The notes: generated by a model not told the origin, from the letters alone. Counted from the stretch's first letter, positions 21,977-30,060 are shown. The stretch is 42,249 nucleotides of DNA from Candidatus Omnitrophota bacterium (GCA_028717885.1 JAQUMX010000011.1:1-42249); one strand, 5' to 3'. Numbers and translations are program-made.

Positions 21977-22826
21977 GCTTTTGGTTTTTAGCGATTTTTT
22001 TGATTTGAGAGATTACCTGCTGTGTGGTTGACTCCGGGGTGGAAGCACCCGCCGTAATGCCGATCGTTTTTGCTTTCCTGAACCAACCCTTTTTTAGCTC
22101 ATCCTTAGATTGCACCCAGAAACTGCGCGGATTAATCGATTTTGCAATTTCATAAAGCCGGCGCGTATTGGCGCTGGTTTTTGAGCCGATAACGATAATC
22201 AGGTCGTTTTGTTTCGGCAGGGTTTTGATTTCTTTCTGTTTTAGGCGGGTCGTGCGGCAGATCGTATTGAAAAATTTAAGCTGCTGGAAAACTTTTTTTA
22301 AGTTTGCCACGACCTTAACCGCTTTTTCCAGGTTTTGCGTTGACTGCACGACTACACAGGCTTTCTTGTAGCCCTGTAATTTTTTTAAGGGGAGTTTTTC
22401 CGCAGGATCGATAATGATTGCCGGATTCTCAAGTTGGCCGCTAATGCCGCGCACTTCTTCGTGTTTTTTGTCTCCGATGATAATGATCTTATACCCGGCC
22501 AGTTCCATAACTTTTACGATGCGGTGGATTTCCCTTACCATTGGGCAGGTAGCATCGATGATTTGAAACCCCAGTTTTTTTGCTTGGGCAAAAGTTTTTT
22601 TGCATTCTCCGTGCGCACGGATGAGCAGGATTTTCCCTTTTCCTTGGGAGAGCCGTTCTATTTTACAAATCCCGGCTTTCTGGATCTGCCTGACTACATC
22701 TTCATTGTGCACGATATCGCCGAGCATATAGACCTTAGCGCCTTTTTTTGCCGTTTTAAAGGCGATTTCAATAGCGCGCTTGACGCCGAAACAGAATCCT
22801 GCCGATTTGGCTAATGTAATTTTCAT
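21969..22826 (-). CDS. ispH: 4-hydroxy-3-methylbut-2-enyl diphosphate reductase
   Basis: IspH makes IPP and DMAPP, the last step of the MEP isoprenoid pathway. The 285-residue protein has the three [4Fe-4S] cysteines in GFCFGVKRA (Cys12), DATCPMVREIHR and FNTICRTTRLKQKEI, plus the conserved VHNEDVV, KKHEEVRGI and ASTPESTTQQV. The third motif reads TICRTT where TICDAT is usual. The track ORF adds 12 upstream residues. I use ATG 22826 because the promoter -10 (TAAAAT, 22834-22839) ends seven bases before it, predicting a leaderless transcript. The polyprenyl synthase and prenyltransferase nearby use its products. Confidence 0.95.
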   Translation of the reverse strand: MKITLAKSAGFCFGVKRAIEIAFKTAKKGAKVYMLGDIVHNEDVVRQIQKAGICKIERLSQGKGKILLIRAHGECKKTFAQAKKLGFQIIDATCPMVREIHRIVKVMELAGYKIIIIGDKKHEEVRGISGQLENPAIIIDPAEKLPLKKLQGYKKACVVVQSTQNLEKAVKVVANLKKVFQQLKFFNTICRTTRLKQKEIKTLPKQNDLIIVIGSKTSANTRRLYEIAKSINPRSFWVQSKDELKKGWFRKAKTIGITAGASTPESTTQQVISQIKKIAKNQKLT

Positions 22827-22833
22827 GGCATAT

Positions 22834-22862
22834 ATTTTACCGCTAAACTTTTGTTTGAACAA
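22834..22862 (-). promoter_or_regulatory. ispH promoter, probably leaderless
   Basis: On the reverse strand TTGTTC (22857-22862), a 17-base spacer and TAAAAT (22834-22839), ending seven bases before the ATG with no Shine-Dalgarno. The -35 overlaps the -35 of the divergent TPR-gene promoter. Confidence 0.7.
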
Positions 22863-22883
22863 GGCATGTTTTTGGCATAAAAT
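22855..22883 (+). promoter_or_regulatory. Promoter of the TPR protein gene
   Basis: TTGAAC (22855-22860), a 17-base spacer and TAAAAT (22878-22883). The leader of about 15 bases carries GGGGGAA before ATG 22906. The two divergent -35 boxes sit in TTGTTTGAACAA (22851-22862), a near palindrome, so the promoters probably compete. Confidence 0.7.
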
Positions 22884-22905
22884 ACCGCATAAAGGGGGAA
22901 TATTT

Positions 22906-23778
22906 ATGAAAAGGCGCTGGTTAATTCTTATTTCGATGCTTTTAGTTTATTTTAATGTGGGCTTCGCGGCAGAATGGAAAGAGCTGCATGAGAAAGCAGA
23001 TACTTTAAGCCTTGCTTCGGCTTTAGAGAATGTGCAGCGCAATCCTGATTCAGTAGATGATTTATATATTCTGGGGCTGGTGTATTTGAATTTACACGAT
23101 GATAAGGCAGCAGAGAGCGCCTTTGCCGGGATTTCCGGGAAGGACCCGGGATACTATTCTGCTAGGTGGGGAGAAGCTGAGGTAATGCGGCGTTTTCATG
23201 ATATTGAGGCAAGCAAAAAAATGCTCTCAGAAATTATCATTGCACATCCTGATTTTGCTCCGGCTTTTATCAGCTTGGCATACCTAAAGTACCGGGAAGA
23301 GGATTATAACGGGGCGATAAACCTCGTAGATAAGGTTATAGATAATGGCCGGGAAAAAAGCGATTTGACCAATTACGTGCGCGCGCTCCTGATTTTTTCC
23401 GGCTCTAAGGGGATGCTTGCGCATAATGGCGGGCCGTTAGCGAAAATAATCAGCGGTACCGCGGTTTTTCCTGCTTTGAAGAAAGCACAGAGCTTAAAGC
23501 CGAATGAACCGGCTGTGTTTTTCGGATTAGGCAGTTTTTATCTGATGGCTCCGGGGTTTGCCGGAGGCAACCCTGATAAAGCCGGCGAGTATTTGCAAAA
23601 GGCGGTACAATCAGATCCGCTTTTCGCCGACGCCTATGTCCGCTTAGGGCAATATTATAAAATAAAAGGTGATAATAAAAAATACGAAGAATGCCTGGAC
23701 CGGGCTTTAAAAATCGACCCTTTAAACGATCTGGCGCTGGATATCAAAAACAATACCTGTAAGTTCATCTGTTTTTAG
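22906..23778 (+). CDS. Secreted tetratricopeptide-repeat protein
   Basis: The track ORF starts at 22780, but the Shine-Dalgarno and the signal peptide (MKRRWLILISMLLVYFNVGFAA) fix the start at 22906, for 290 residues. The mature protein is made of TPR units: DDLYILGLVYLNLHDDKAAESAFAGI, PDFAPAFISLAYLKYREEDYNGAINLV and DPLFADAYVRLGQYYKIKGDNKKYEECLDRALKIDPL. The segment MAPGFAGGNPDKAGEYLQKAV recurs in related envelope TPR proteins. It should act as a periplasmic or outer-membrane scaffold; the partner is unknown. The end contains two cysteines (CKFICF), possibly a disulfide. Confidence 0.8.
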   Translation: MKRRWLILISMLLVYFNVGFAAEWKELHEKADTLSLASALENVQRNPDSVDDLYILGLVYLNLHDDKAAESAFAGISGKDPGYYSARWGEAEVMRRFHDIEASKKMLSEIIIAHPDFAPAFISLAYLKYREEDYNGAINLVDKVIDNGREKSDLTNYVRALLIFSGSKGMLAHNGGPLAKIISGTAVFPALKKAQSLKPNEPAVFFGLGSFYLMAPGFAGGNPDKAGEYLQKAVQSDPLFADAYVRLGQYYKIKGDNKKYEECLDRALKIDPLNDLALDIKNNTCKFICF

Positions 23779-23787
23779 GCGGGGTGG

Positions 23788-24828
23788 TTAGACTTTGAGG
23801 ATTTCTGCGGCATAAGCATCGAGCATGGATTTATATTTGGGCCGCATTTTCGAGGATTGCAGAATAGCTTTGGCAGTGCTTAAGTGGCTGGTTACTTCAT
23901 TTTTCGCGTAATCCAGAGCTTTTGAGTCAGAAATAATCCTGCGCATTACCAGTAGGTCTGCCCGTTTAGCAACTTTCTTCTCCATGATTTTCCGGATTGA
24001 TTTCTTTGCTGCTTTGTTACTGTGATTATAGGCATACCAGATAAGGAGAGTTTTTTTTGCTTCTTGCAAATCGGTAAGCGTAGATTTTCCGATTTTTTTC
24101 TCTTCTTCGAACATGCCGATAATGTCATCTTTGATCTGGAATGCCCGGCCCAGGTATATCCCGTATTTAATCATGCGCTCTGTTTCTTTTTTTGGGGCTC
24201 CGGCAAGGATTGCCCCGATTGCCAGGGGCGAGGAAAAAGTATAATAAGCGGTTTTATAGTCATAAATTTTATAAATATCCTCTTTGCTGACTTTATCCAG
24301 AGTTTTTGTGCCGCACAATAATTCGATAAATTCTCCGCTTCCGGTATAAAGTGCTGCACGCACGAGTTGTTTTAAGGCTTCTTCTTTACGCGGGTATTTT
24401 TCTTTGATTGCAAGAAAGGTGTCGATGCCCATAGCGTAAAGCACGTCTCCCACGACAATACCTAAGTCCTCGCCGCTAAATTTTTGCGGCGGGTAATTGC
24501 GCAGGTAATCGTTAAGCATTTTGTGTACCGAAGGCTTGCCTCTACGCATCTCGGATTTATCGATAATATCATCGTGTACCAGCATAAAATCATGCAGCAG
24601 TTCGATAGAAACAGCACTCCTGTAAAGCCCGGGAGACGCCCTTTTTACGAACCCTTGGTATCCGAGTATAAGAAGCAATGGCCGCACGCGCTTACCTTCC
24701 CGGCTGATAAAATTTTTGATGTAGTTAATCAGCAGAGGAGAAATTTTGTGCAGGGAATAGTTTTTTTTCAGTTCCTGCGCACAGGATAAGAGTTCTTTTT
24801 CGATTGTATTTTTCATTTTAAAAAGCAT
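23788..24828 (-). CDS. Polyprenyl diphosphate synthase
   Basis: Trans-prenyltransferases condense IPP onto allylic diphosphates to make FPP, GGPP or longer quinone and carrier chains. The 346-residue protein has the first aspartate-rich motif in MLVHDDIIDKSEMRRGKPS, and the second as AFQIKDDIIGMF, where the final Asp of DDxxD is Gly. The upstream GKRVRPLLL substrate-binding segment is present. Residues just before the first motif (SIELLHDFMLVH) set chain length, but length cannot be called by eye. It is divergent from a UbiA/MenA prenyltransferase, which would use its product as the quinone tail. A promoter ends six bases before ATG 24828. Confidence 0.9.
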   Translation of the reverse strand: MLFKMKNTIEKELLSCAQELKKNYSLHKISPLLINYIKNFISREGKRVRPLLLILGYQGFVKRASPGLYRSAVSIELLHDFMLVHDDIIDKSEMRRGKPSVHKMLNDYLRNYPPQKFSGEDLGIVVGDVLYAMGIDTFLAIKEKYPRKEEALKQLVRAALYTGSGEFIELLCGTKTLDKVSKEDIYKIYDYKTAYYTFSSPLAIGAILAGAPKKETERMIKYGIYLGRAFQIKDDIIGMFEEEKKIGKSTLTDLQEAKKTLLIWYAYNHSNKAAKKSIRKIMEKKVAKRADLLVMRRIISDSKALDYAKNEVTSHLSTAKAILQSSKMRPKYKSMLDAYAAEILKV

Positions 24829-24834
24829 AGGGTT

Positions 24835-24863
24835 ATGGTAACATAGGCTTAAATTTAACGCAA
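24835..24863 (-). promoter_or_regulatory. Promoter of the polyprenyl synthase gene, probably leaderless
   Basis: On the reverse strand TTGCGT (24858-24863), a 17-base spacer ending in an extended -10 TGT, and TACCAT (24835-24840). Six bases separate it from ATG 24828. No Shine-Dalgarno is visible. Confidence 0.6.
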
Positions 24864-24882
24864 CCTAAATAATCTTTGCAAA

Positions 24883-25779
24883 ATGCCTAAAGCCGCGCAA
24901 AATTTCTTCAGGGCACTGAGGCTGCCATTCATTACCGCGAGTATCCTTCCTTTTGTTTTTGGCTCCTTGATAGAAAAGACTAATTTCAAATTATTGGGAT
25001 TCCTTTTGGGGTTATTCTGTGTTGCCGCCACCCACTTAAGCGCCAACCTCATCAATGATTATGCGGATTCTAAGAGCGGGGCAGACTGTCAGGATAAGAA
25101 ATTTTATGGGTTCTTCGGCGGTTCCAAACTGATCCAAGAAAAAATCCTTAGCGAGAGGTTTTTTTTGCTGGCTGCAATATCTTTTGGAATTCTCGCTTTG
25201 CTTTGTGCTGTTCTGTTGGCAGCAGCTTTGCGTAATCTCTTTCCTTTCGGGATTTTTTTGGCGATTATCGCTTTAAGCTGGCTGTATTCGCATAAGCCGC
25301 TGCAGTTTTCCTATCATCGCCTGGGAGAAATGGCTATTTTTTTATTTTTTGGCCCGGCTCCTGTCATGGGAGGTTATTTTATTCAAACCGGGATTTTTCC
25401 CGATTTAAAAAGTTTTCTTCTCAGCCTGCCTTTCGGGTTCCTGACAACGGCAATCCTTTTTGTGAATGAAGTCCCTGATTTTCAGGAAGACAGCAATGCC
25501 AAGAAATTTACCTGGGTAAGCATTGTGGGAGCGAGGAGGGCGTTTTTTATATATGCTTTACTGATTTTGCTGGCATTCGGGTCAATTTTTTTAAATATCG
25601 GCTTAGGGAATCTAAAACCCGCGGCTGTTCTTTCGGTAATTTTTCTTGTTCCGGCTTTTAAAGCAGGGGTGATTTTAAAACGTTTTTCCCAAGAAAAAAT
25701 GCGTTTGCTAGAGTCTTCGAAGCTGGCTATTGCCGTACAAGCTTTTATTTCGCTGGTTTTAATTTTTGGGGTGCTGTAA
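24883..25779 (+). CDS. UbiA-family prenyltransferase, MenA-like
   Basis: UbiA enzymes are polytopic membrane proteins that attach prenyl chains to aromatic rings. The 298-residue protein has about nine membrane segments. The first aspartate motif is NDYADSKSGADCQD; the second is NEVPDFQEDSNAKKFTWVSIVGARRA, whose NExxDxxxD pattern and following lysine are like MenA (1,4-dihydroxy-2-naphthoate octaprenyltransferase). The divergent polyprenyl synthase could supply the side chain and the coupled NDH-2 would use the quinone. No other menaquinone gene is in the window. A TAATCT ending seven bases before the ATG may be its -10. The stop shares a base with the next start (TAATG). Confidence 0.85.
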   Translation: MPKAAQNFFRALRLPFITASILPFVFGSLIEKTNFKLLGFLLGLFCVAATHLSANLINDYADSKSGADCQDKKFYGFFGGSKLIQEKILSERFFLLAAISFGILALLCAVLLAAALRNLFPFGIFLAIIALSWLYSHKPLQFSYHRLGEMAIFLFFGPAPVMGGYFIQTGIFPDLKSFLLSLPFGFLTTAILFVNEVPDFQEDSNAKKFTWVSIVGARRAFFIYALLILLAFGSIFLNIGLGNLKPAAVLSVIFLVPAFKAGVILKRFSQEKMRLLESSKLAIAVQAFISLVLIFGVL

Positions 25780-26909
25780 TGGAAAGAATAATAATTATCG
25801 GAGCCGGGTTTGCCGGGATGGCTGCAGCTAAAAAGCTTAAAGCAGAAAAAAAGGCGTTAGAGGTTGTTTTGATCGATAAAAAGGCACACGCTGATTTTCT
25901 TCCGCTTTTGCCGGATACAATCGGGCGCAGGATTAAAAGCGGGAACCTCGAATACGCAACAGATAAATTCTGCCTTAAAGAAGGGGTTAAATTTATCAAT
26001 AGCCGGGTAGAGAGCATTGATTTGGAAAAGAAACAAATTTTTATTTCCGGCCAGCAGCTTGCCTATGATTATCTGATAATTGCCAGCGGCAGCGAAACCA
26101 ATTTTTATGGCAATGATAATATAAGAGAGCATGCCTATAAATTAAACAGTGTGGAAGACGCGCAGTTGCTTATGGCTGCTTTAAAACAAAAAAGCTTTGC
26201 TTACTTTATAATTTGCGGAGGCGGATATACCGGAGTAGAGGTAGCTACAAACTTAAGGCAGTATTTAAAGAAAACCAATAAAGAGGCAAGGATTATCATT
26301 GTTGAGCGCTCCGGGTCTATTCTCGGGCCTTTACCGGGCTGGATGAAGGAGTATACTTTACAAAACTTAAAGAGGTTATCTATTGAGCTCGTCCTGAATA
26401 GTTCTATAGAAAAGACCGATGGAGAACGGGTTTTTCTAGCATCAGGCACAGTTATGGAAAGGGCATTGGTAATTTGGTCAGCCGGGGTAAAAACCGCCAA
26501 GTTTATCCAGGATCTAAAAATAGAGAAAAGCCCTCAAGGCAGGATTAAGGTTGATGAAAATTTAAAATTTAGTCCGGATTGCTTTGCAGCCGGAGACGCT
26601 GCGGATTTTACTTTTAGAGGTGTTAATTTACGTATGGCAGTGCAATTTTCCATTGTCGAAGGCTGTTTAGCTGCGGAGAACATCGCCAGATGCATAAAAA
26701 AGAAACCCTTGCGCCCATACCGGCCAAGAGACTTAGGGTTTATTATCCCCATGGCGAATAATCGCTCTTGCGGGGTTGTTTTTGGAGTGAAACTTAAAGG
26801 CCTTTTTCCCACATTTCTGCATTACCTGATGTGTATTTACCGTTCAGTTGGTTTAAGAAATAAGCTTGCTTTAATAGGCAATCTCGTGATAGGAGAAGCA
26901 AAGAAATAA
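25779..26909 (+). CDS. NDH-2-type NAD(P)H:quinone oxidoreductase (FAD-dependent)
   Basis: NDH-2 enzymes are single-chain, non-proton-pumping NADH dehydrogenases bound to the membrane surface. The 376-residue protein has the FAD dinucleotide fold IIIIGAGFAGMAAAKKL, the second NAD(P) fold IICGGGYTGVEVATNL, and the C-terminal FAD contact DCFAAGDAADF. After it, RMAVQFSIVEGCLAAENIARCI resembles the quinone-site motif of NDH-2. It overlaps the prenyltransferase gene by one base, which supports quinone as acceptor. Sulfide:quinone oxidoreductases share the fold, but their catalytic cysteines are not evident. Confidence 0.85.
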   Translation: MERIIIIGAGFAGMAAAKKLKAEKKALEVVLIDKKAHADFLPLLPDTIGRRIKSGNLEYATDKFCLKEGVKFINSRVESIDLEKKQIFISGQQLAYDYLIIASGSETNFYGNDNIREHAYKLNSVEDAQLLMAALKQKSFAYFIICGGGYTGVEVATNLRQYLKKTNKEARIIIVERSGSILGPLPGWMKEYTLQNLKRLSIELVLNSSIEKTDGERVFLASGTVMERALVIWSAGVKTAKFIQDLKIEKSPQGRIKVDENLKFSPDCFAAGDAADFTFRGVNLRMAVQFSIVEGCLAAENIARCIKKKPLRPYRPRDLGFIIPMANNRSCGVVFGVKLKGLFPTFLHYLMCIYRSVGLRNKLALIGNLVIGEAKK

Positions 26910-26927
26910 TTAGCCAAGGAGGTCAGA

Positions 26928-27323
26928 ATGTATGATTTGGTATTGTTGATCCTCAGGGTTTGCTTAGGGATAGTGTTTATGGCGCATGGTTTACAAGTGG
27001 CCTTTGGGTTATTTTCCGGGCCAGGAATAAATGGTTTCGCTAGTATGTTGGTAGGTATGGGATTTAAGCCCGCAGTTTTCTGGTCTTATCTATCTGCTTA
27101 CACAGAGTTAATCGGAGGTTTGTGTTTAATCTTTGGTATTTTTACTAGGTTTGCGGCAGTTTCAATCCTAATTTTCATGATAGTAGCAGTTTTGAAGGTG
27201 CATTTGGCAAAAGGCTTTTTTATCCAGGCAGGAGGTTATGAGTATAATTTTGTTTTGATCTGCATATGCCTGGCTCTAATCTTCTCCGGACCAGGAAAAT
27301 TCGCGTTACTAAAAAAATTTTAA
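26928..27323 (+). CDS. DoxX-family membrane protein
   Basis: A 131-residue, four-helix membrane protein with the DoxX pattern: LLILRVCLGIVFMAHGLQ, then LVGMGFKPAVFWSYLSAYTELIGGLCLIFGIFTRFAA and GYEYNFVLICICLALIFSGPGKFAL. DoxX proteins were first linked to terminal quinol oxidation and later to redox or sulfur stress. Here it follows NDH-2 by 18 bases with a strong AAGGAGG, so a respiratory or redox role is consistent with context. The precise activity is unknown. Confidence 0.9.
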   Translation: MYDLVLLILRVCLGIVFMAHGLQVAFGLFSGPGINGFASMLVGMGFKPAVFWSYLSAYTELIGGLCLIFGIFTRFAAVSILIFMIVAVLKVHLAKGFFIQAGGYEYNFVLICICLALIFSGPGKFALLKKF

Positions 27324-27340
27324 CCGGCAAAGATTTTTTC

Positions 27341-27386
27341 TTGACAAAAATTTATAGTGTGTTATGATTATAAAAATCGTAATACA
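27341..27386 (+). promoter_or_regulatory. nikR promoter with overlapping NikR operator
   Basis: TTGACA (27341-27346), a 16-base spacer and TATGAT (27363-27368) form the promoter. An imperfect palindrome, GTGTTATGAT (27359-27368) and ATCGTAATAC (27376-27385), covers the -10. Its form GTGTTAT-N13-GTAATAC fits the GTRTTAY-type NikR sites described for other bacteria. Binding would block RNA polymerase, so nikR is probably autorepressed when nickel is abundant. Confidence 0.8.
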
Positions 27387-27403
27387 TTATATTAGGAGTA
27401 TAA

Positions 27404-27817
27404 ATGCCACAATTGGTAAGATTTGGAGTTTCGCTGGAAAAGGACCTGCTTCTTCACTTTGATACGCACCTTAAAGGCAAAAAATATACTAATCGTTCCG
27501 AGGCTATCCGCGATTTAATCAGGGAAGATTTGGTAAAGAAGCAGTGGGAGGAAGGCAAAGAAATAGCCGGTACGATTACCGTAATTTACGACCACCACAA
27601 GCGCGAATTGGTAAATAAGCTCATGGATATTCAGCACGATTTTGGCGGGATTATCATTTCTACCCAGCATATCCATCTGGACCACCATAACTGTTTGGAA
27701 ATTATTGCGGTAAGGGGTAACCCCTGTAAGGCGCAAGAACTAAGTGATTCGCTAAAAGCGGTAAGGTGGGTTAAGCACGCCACCTTAAGCATGTCTAGTA
27801 CAGGAAAGGATATTTAG
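27404..27817 (+). CDS. nikR: Nickel-responsive transcriptional regulator NikR
   Basis: NikR is a tetrameric ribbon-helix-helix repressor with a nickel-sensing ACT-like C-terminal domain. The 137-residue protein shows the RHH DNA-binding segment (VRFGVSLEKDLLLHFDTHLK, NRSEAIRDLIREDL) and the metal-binding stretch STQHIHLDHHNCLEI, where the His-X-His and Cys are the nickel ligands. It has an AGGAG Shine-Dalgarno and an autoregulatory palindrome on its promoter. Downstream lie the porin and nikMNQO, its expected targets. Confidence 0.95.
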   Translation: MPQLVRFGVSLEKDLLLHFDTHLKGKKYTNRSEAIRDLIREDLVKKQWEEGKEIAGTITVIYDHHKRELVNKLMDIQHDFGGIIISTQHIHLDHHNCLEIIAVRGNPCKAQELSDSLKAVRWVKHATLSMSSTGKDI

Positions 27818-27874
27818 GTATTATTTTTTTGCCTATTCGTAGCACGAAATTAAAAAACGTATTATAAAATAACA

Positions 27875-27974
27875 CCCCGCCATCCTCTCGCGAAAGAATC
27901 AGGCGGGGCGCGGTACTTGGCCAGATCAAAACAACCAAGCCCAGCCATAAGTATACCATAAGCTTGTGCCTGGG
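27875..27974 (+). promoter_or_regulatory. Possible structured leader of the porin-nik operon
   Basis: Three consecutive stems lie between nikR and the porin: CCCCGCC/GGCGGGG (27875-27908), CTTGG/CCAAG (27916-27939) and CCCAG/CTGGG (27940-27974). The first has a 20-base loop and no following T run, so it is a poor terminator. Just upstream, GTATTAT-AAA-ATAACAC (27859-27875) resembles NikR half-sites but with a spacer of 3 rather than 13. I do not recognise a known riboswitch class. Confidence 0.4.
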
Positions 27975-27999
27975 TAAATAACGAAAGGGGGGTATATTT

Positions 28000-29361
28000 A
28001 TGGCGGTAATAAAAAAATTTTCGCTATTGTTGTTAATCGGTGCTTTTTTCTGTAATCCAGTGCTTGCAGATGAAGTATCGATCAGGGATGAAATTAAGCT
28101 GCTGAAAGAACGTATCCAGGCTCTGGAGAAAAAAGTTTCCGAGCAGGATACATTCATTGCCACTCAGAATACGACGGTAAAAATACAGGCGCAGCAAATA
28201 AGCGATTATGAAATAAAGTTCTCGCAGTTTGAAGAGAAGCTTAAGCGTGCCCCAAGCGAAACAATGCAAATTATGGAGGGGCTTGAGCTTGGAGCGGGCC
28301 TGACAATGGTAGTACAAGGGGCTAATAATGTGAATAATTCCAGCGAAGGGCAAACGCAGAAGAGAAATCGTACTGACGGATCGTATTCGGCGGATATAAC
28401 TTTAGCTAAGGAATTCAAAGAGTTTGACAGCCGGGCGTTCCTGCATTTAGAAGGCGGCCAGGGAGACGGGGTCGAAGACGATTTGATATTGTACAGTAAT
28501 GTCAATCGTGATGCTGATAACCACGAAAACGTCAGAGTAACCGAGCTTTGGTATGAACAAGGGCTATTTAAAGACAAAGCAGCTTTGGCCTTTGGCAAGC
28601 TTGATCCGACGGTATATTTTGACCAAAACGAAGTCGCCAATGACGAAACTACTCAATTCTTAGGCCGGATGTTCCGTAATTCTGCGACACTGGAATTTCC
28701 GGATAACACCGCCGGATTACGCATTGCCGTTTTACCGAAAGATTGGGTTGAGTTAGGCTACGGTATGTTTAACGGTAACAGCGATAATTGGAGCAAGATG
28801 TTCGATAACCTGTTTAATATCGGTCAAATAACTTTAAAAACGAATTTCTCGAACCTTGCCGGAAATTATCGATTTTACGGCTGGAATAATAATCTCTACC
28901 ATACTAAATGGCTGGATAGCGAAAAAGCTAAAGAGGCAGCTTATGGTTTTGGTTTAAGCTTCGACCAGAAGGTTAGTGATATTGTTACCCTTTTTGTCCG
29001 TTATGGCTGGCAGGACCCAAAGGTCTATAACCCAGATCTCACGGCAAGCGGCGGGCTGCCTTATTCGCTTGAGCAATCCTGGAGTGCGGGTTTGCAAGTT
29101 GAAGGAAAGCCTTGGGGCAGGGAAAAAGATATTTTAGCGTTTGCAATCGGCCAGGCGTTTCCTTCCGGAGACTATAAAGAGTATTACGGCTTTTCCGCCC
29201 GGCCAGAAGGGCATATTGAATCGTACTATAAACTGCATCTTAATGACCATTTATCATTGAGCCCTGATTTGCAATACATTTGGAACGCTTTTGGTAAAGA
29301 TGTCGGGGATGACCCGAATAATGTTTTTGTAGGCGGCATGCGGGCGCAAATGGAGTTCTAA
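28000..29361 (+). CDS. OprB-like outer-membrane porin with coiled-coil N-terminus
   Basis: A 453-residue protein with signal peptide (MAVIKKFSLLLLIGAFFCNPVLA), then a coiled coil (EIKLLKERIQALEKKVSEQ) like those that tether trimeric porins to peptidoglycan, then a beta-barrel rich in alternating aromatic strands. ELWYEQGLFKDKAALAFGKLDPTVYFDQNE, AVLPKDWVELGYGMFN and the terminal RAQMEF resemble carbohydrate-selective OprB porins. Its place between nikR and nikM suggests that it admits nickel, perhaps as a chelate, across the outer membrane; that is an inference. A long GGGGGG-containing ribosome site precedes the start. Confidence 0.82.
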   Translation: MAVIKKFSLLLLIGAFFCNPVLADEVSIRDEIKLLKERIQALEKKVSEQDTFIATQNTTVKIQAQQISDYEIKFSQFEEKLKRAPSETMQIMEGLELGAGLTMVVQGANNVNNSSEGQTQKRNRTDGSYSADITLAKEFKEFDSRAFLHLEGGQGDGVEDDLILYSNVNRDADNHENVRVTELWYEQGLFKDKAALAFGKLDPTVYFDQNEVANDETTQFLGRMFRNSATLEFPDNTAGLRIAVLPKDWVELGYGMFNGNSDNWSKMFDNLFNIGQITLKTNFSNLAGNYRFYGWNNNLYHTKWLDSEKAKEAAYGFGLSFDQKVSDIVTLFVRYGWQDPKVYNPDLTASGGLPYSLEQSWSAGLQVEGKPWGREKDILAFAIGQAFPSGDYKEYYGFSARPEGHIESYYKLHLNDHLSLSPDLQYIWNAFGKDVGDDPNNVFVGGMRAQMEF

Positions 29362-29374
29362 AAAGGAGGAAATT

Positions 29375-30058
29375 ATGCATATACCAGATGGATACTTGGG
29401 CCCAGCAACATGCGGGGCGTTTTATGCTGTGATGCTGCCGATCTGGACGGCTGCATCGAAGATTGTGAAAAAAACCCTTAAGGCAAAACAGGTGCCGATG
29501 CTGGCAATCGGGGCGGCATTTAGTTTTGTAATCATGATGTTTAATGTCCCGATTCCCGGAGGGAGTACCGGGCATGCAGTAGGAGGAGTATTAGTAGCGA
29601 TACTTCTGGGGCCTTGGGCAGCTTGTATCGCAATAACTGTTGCCTTGGTGGTTCAGGCATTGTTATTCGGCGATGGCGGTATTACTGCTATCGGAGCCAA
29701 TTGTTTTAATATGGCTTTTGTTTTGCCCTTTGTAGGGTATTACCTTTATAAAGCTATTAGTTTTAATGCACCGATAGATTCGAATCGCAGGGTGATTGCA
29801 GCCGGGGTGGCAGGTTATGTCGCCTTAAATATGGCAGCTTTATTTACCGGAATTGAGTTTGGGCTGCAGCCCCTCTTGCATCATACCGCTACCGGCCAAG
29901 CCTTGTACTGTCCTTACGGCCTAAATGTGGCAGTAGCGGCGATGGCAGGGGAACATCTTTTGATTTTTGGCTGGGTAGAAGCTATTGTTACTGCTTTGGT
30001 CGTTAAATACCTGCAAAAACACTCTCCTGAATTACTTGAAGAAAAAGGAGGCTTATAA
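29375..30058 (+). CDS. nikM: Nickel/cobalt ECF transporter substrate-binding subunit NikM (CbiM family)
   Basis: CbiM/NikM is the membrane S component that binds the metal through its own N-terminus. The protein starts exactly MHIPDGYLGP, the conserved N-terminal metal-binding sequence where the amino group and His2 ligate the ion, and has about seven membrane segments over 227 residues (GGSTGHAVGGVLVAILLGPWAA, FGDGGITAIGANCFNMAF). Nickel rather than cobalt is inferred from NikR and the absence of cobalamin genes. It lies 13 bases after the porin with an AGGAGG. Confidence 0.93.
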   Translation: MHIPDGYLGPATCGAFYAVMLPIWTAASKIVKKTLKAKQVPMLAIGAAFSFVIMMFNVPIPGGSTGHAVGGVLVAILLGPWAACIAITVALVVQALLFGDGGITAIGANCFNMAFVLPFVGYYLYKAISFNAPIDSNRRVIAAGVAGYVALNMAALFTGIEFGLQPLLHHTATGQALYCPYGLNVAVAAMAGEHLLIFGWVEAIVTALVVKYLQKHSPELLEEKGGL

Positions 30059-30060
30059 CT

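Noticed and set aside
27818-27845. Second NikR operator before the porin
   Set aside because: GTATTAT-N14-GTAGCAC shows only about four of seven matching half-site bases, too weak to claim.
28206-28640. Reverse ORF of 144 residues inside the porin gene
   Set aside because: It is a shadow of the porin: Ser/Pro/Leu-rich, with no domain and wholly within an obvious gene. The same reasoning applies to the other nested antisense ORFs, such as 15408-15803 and 17516-17998.
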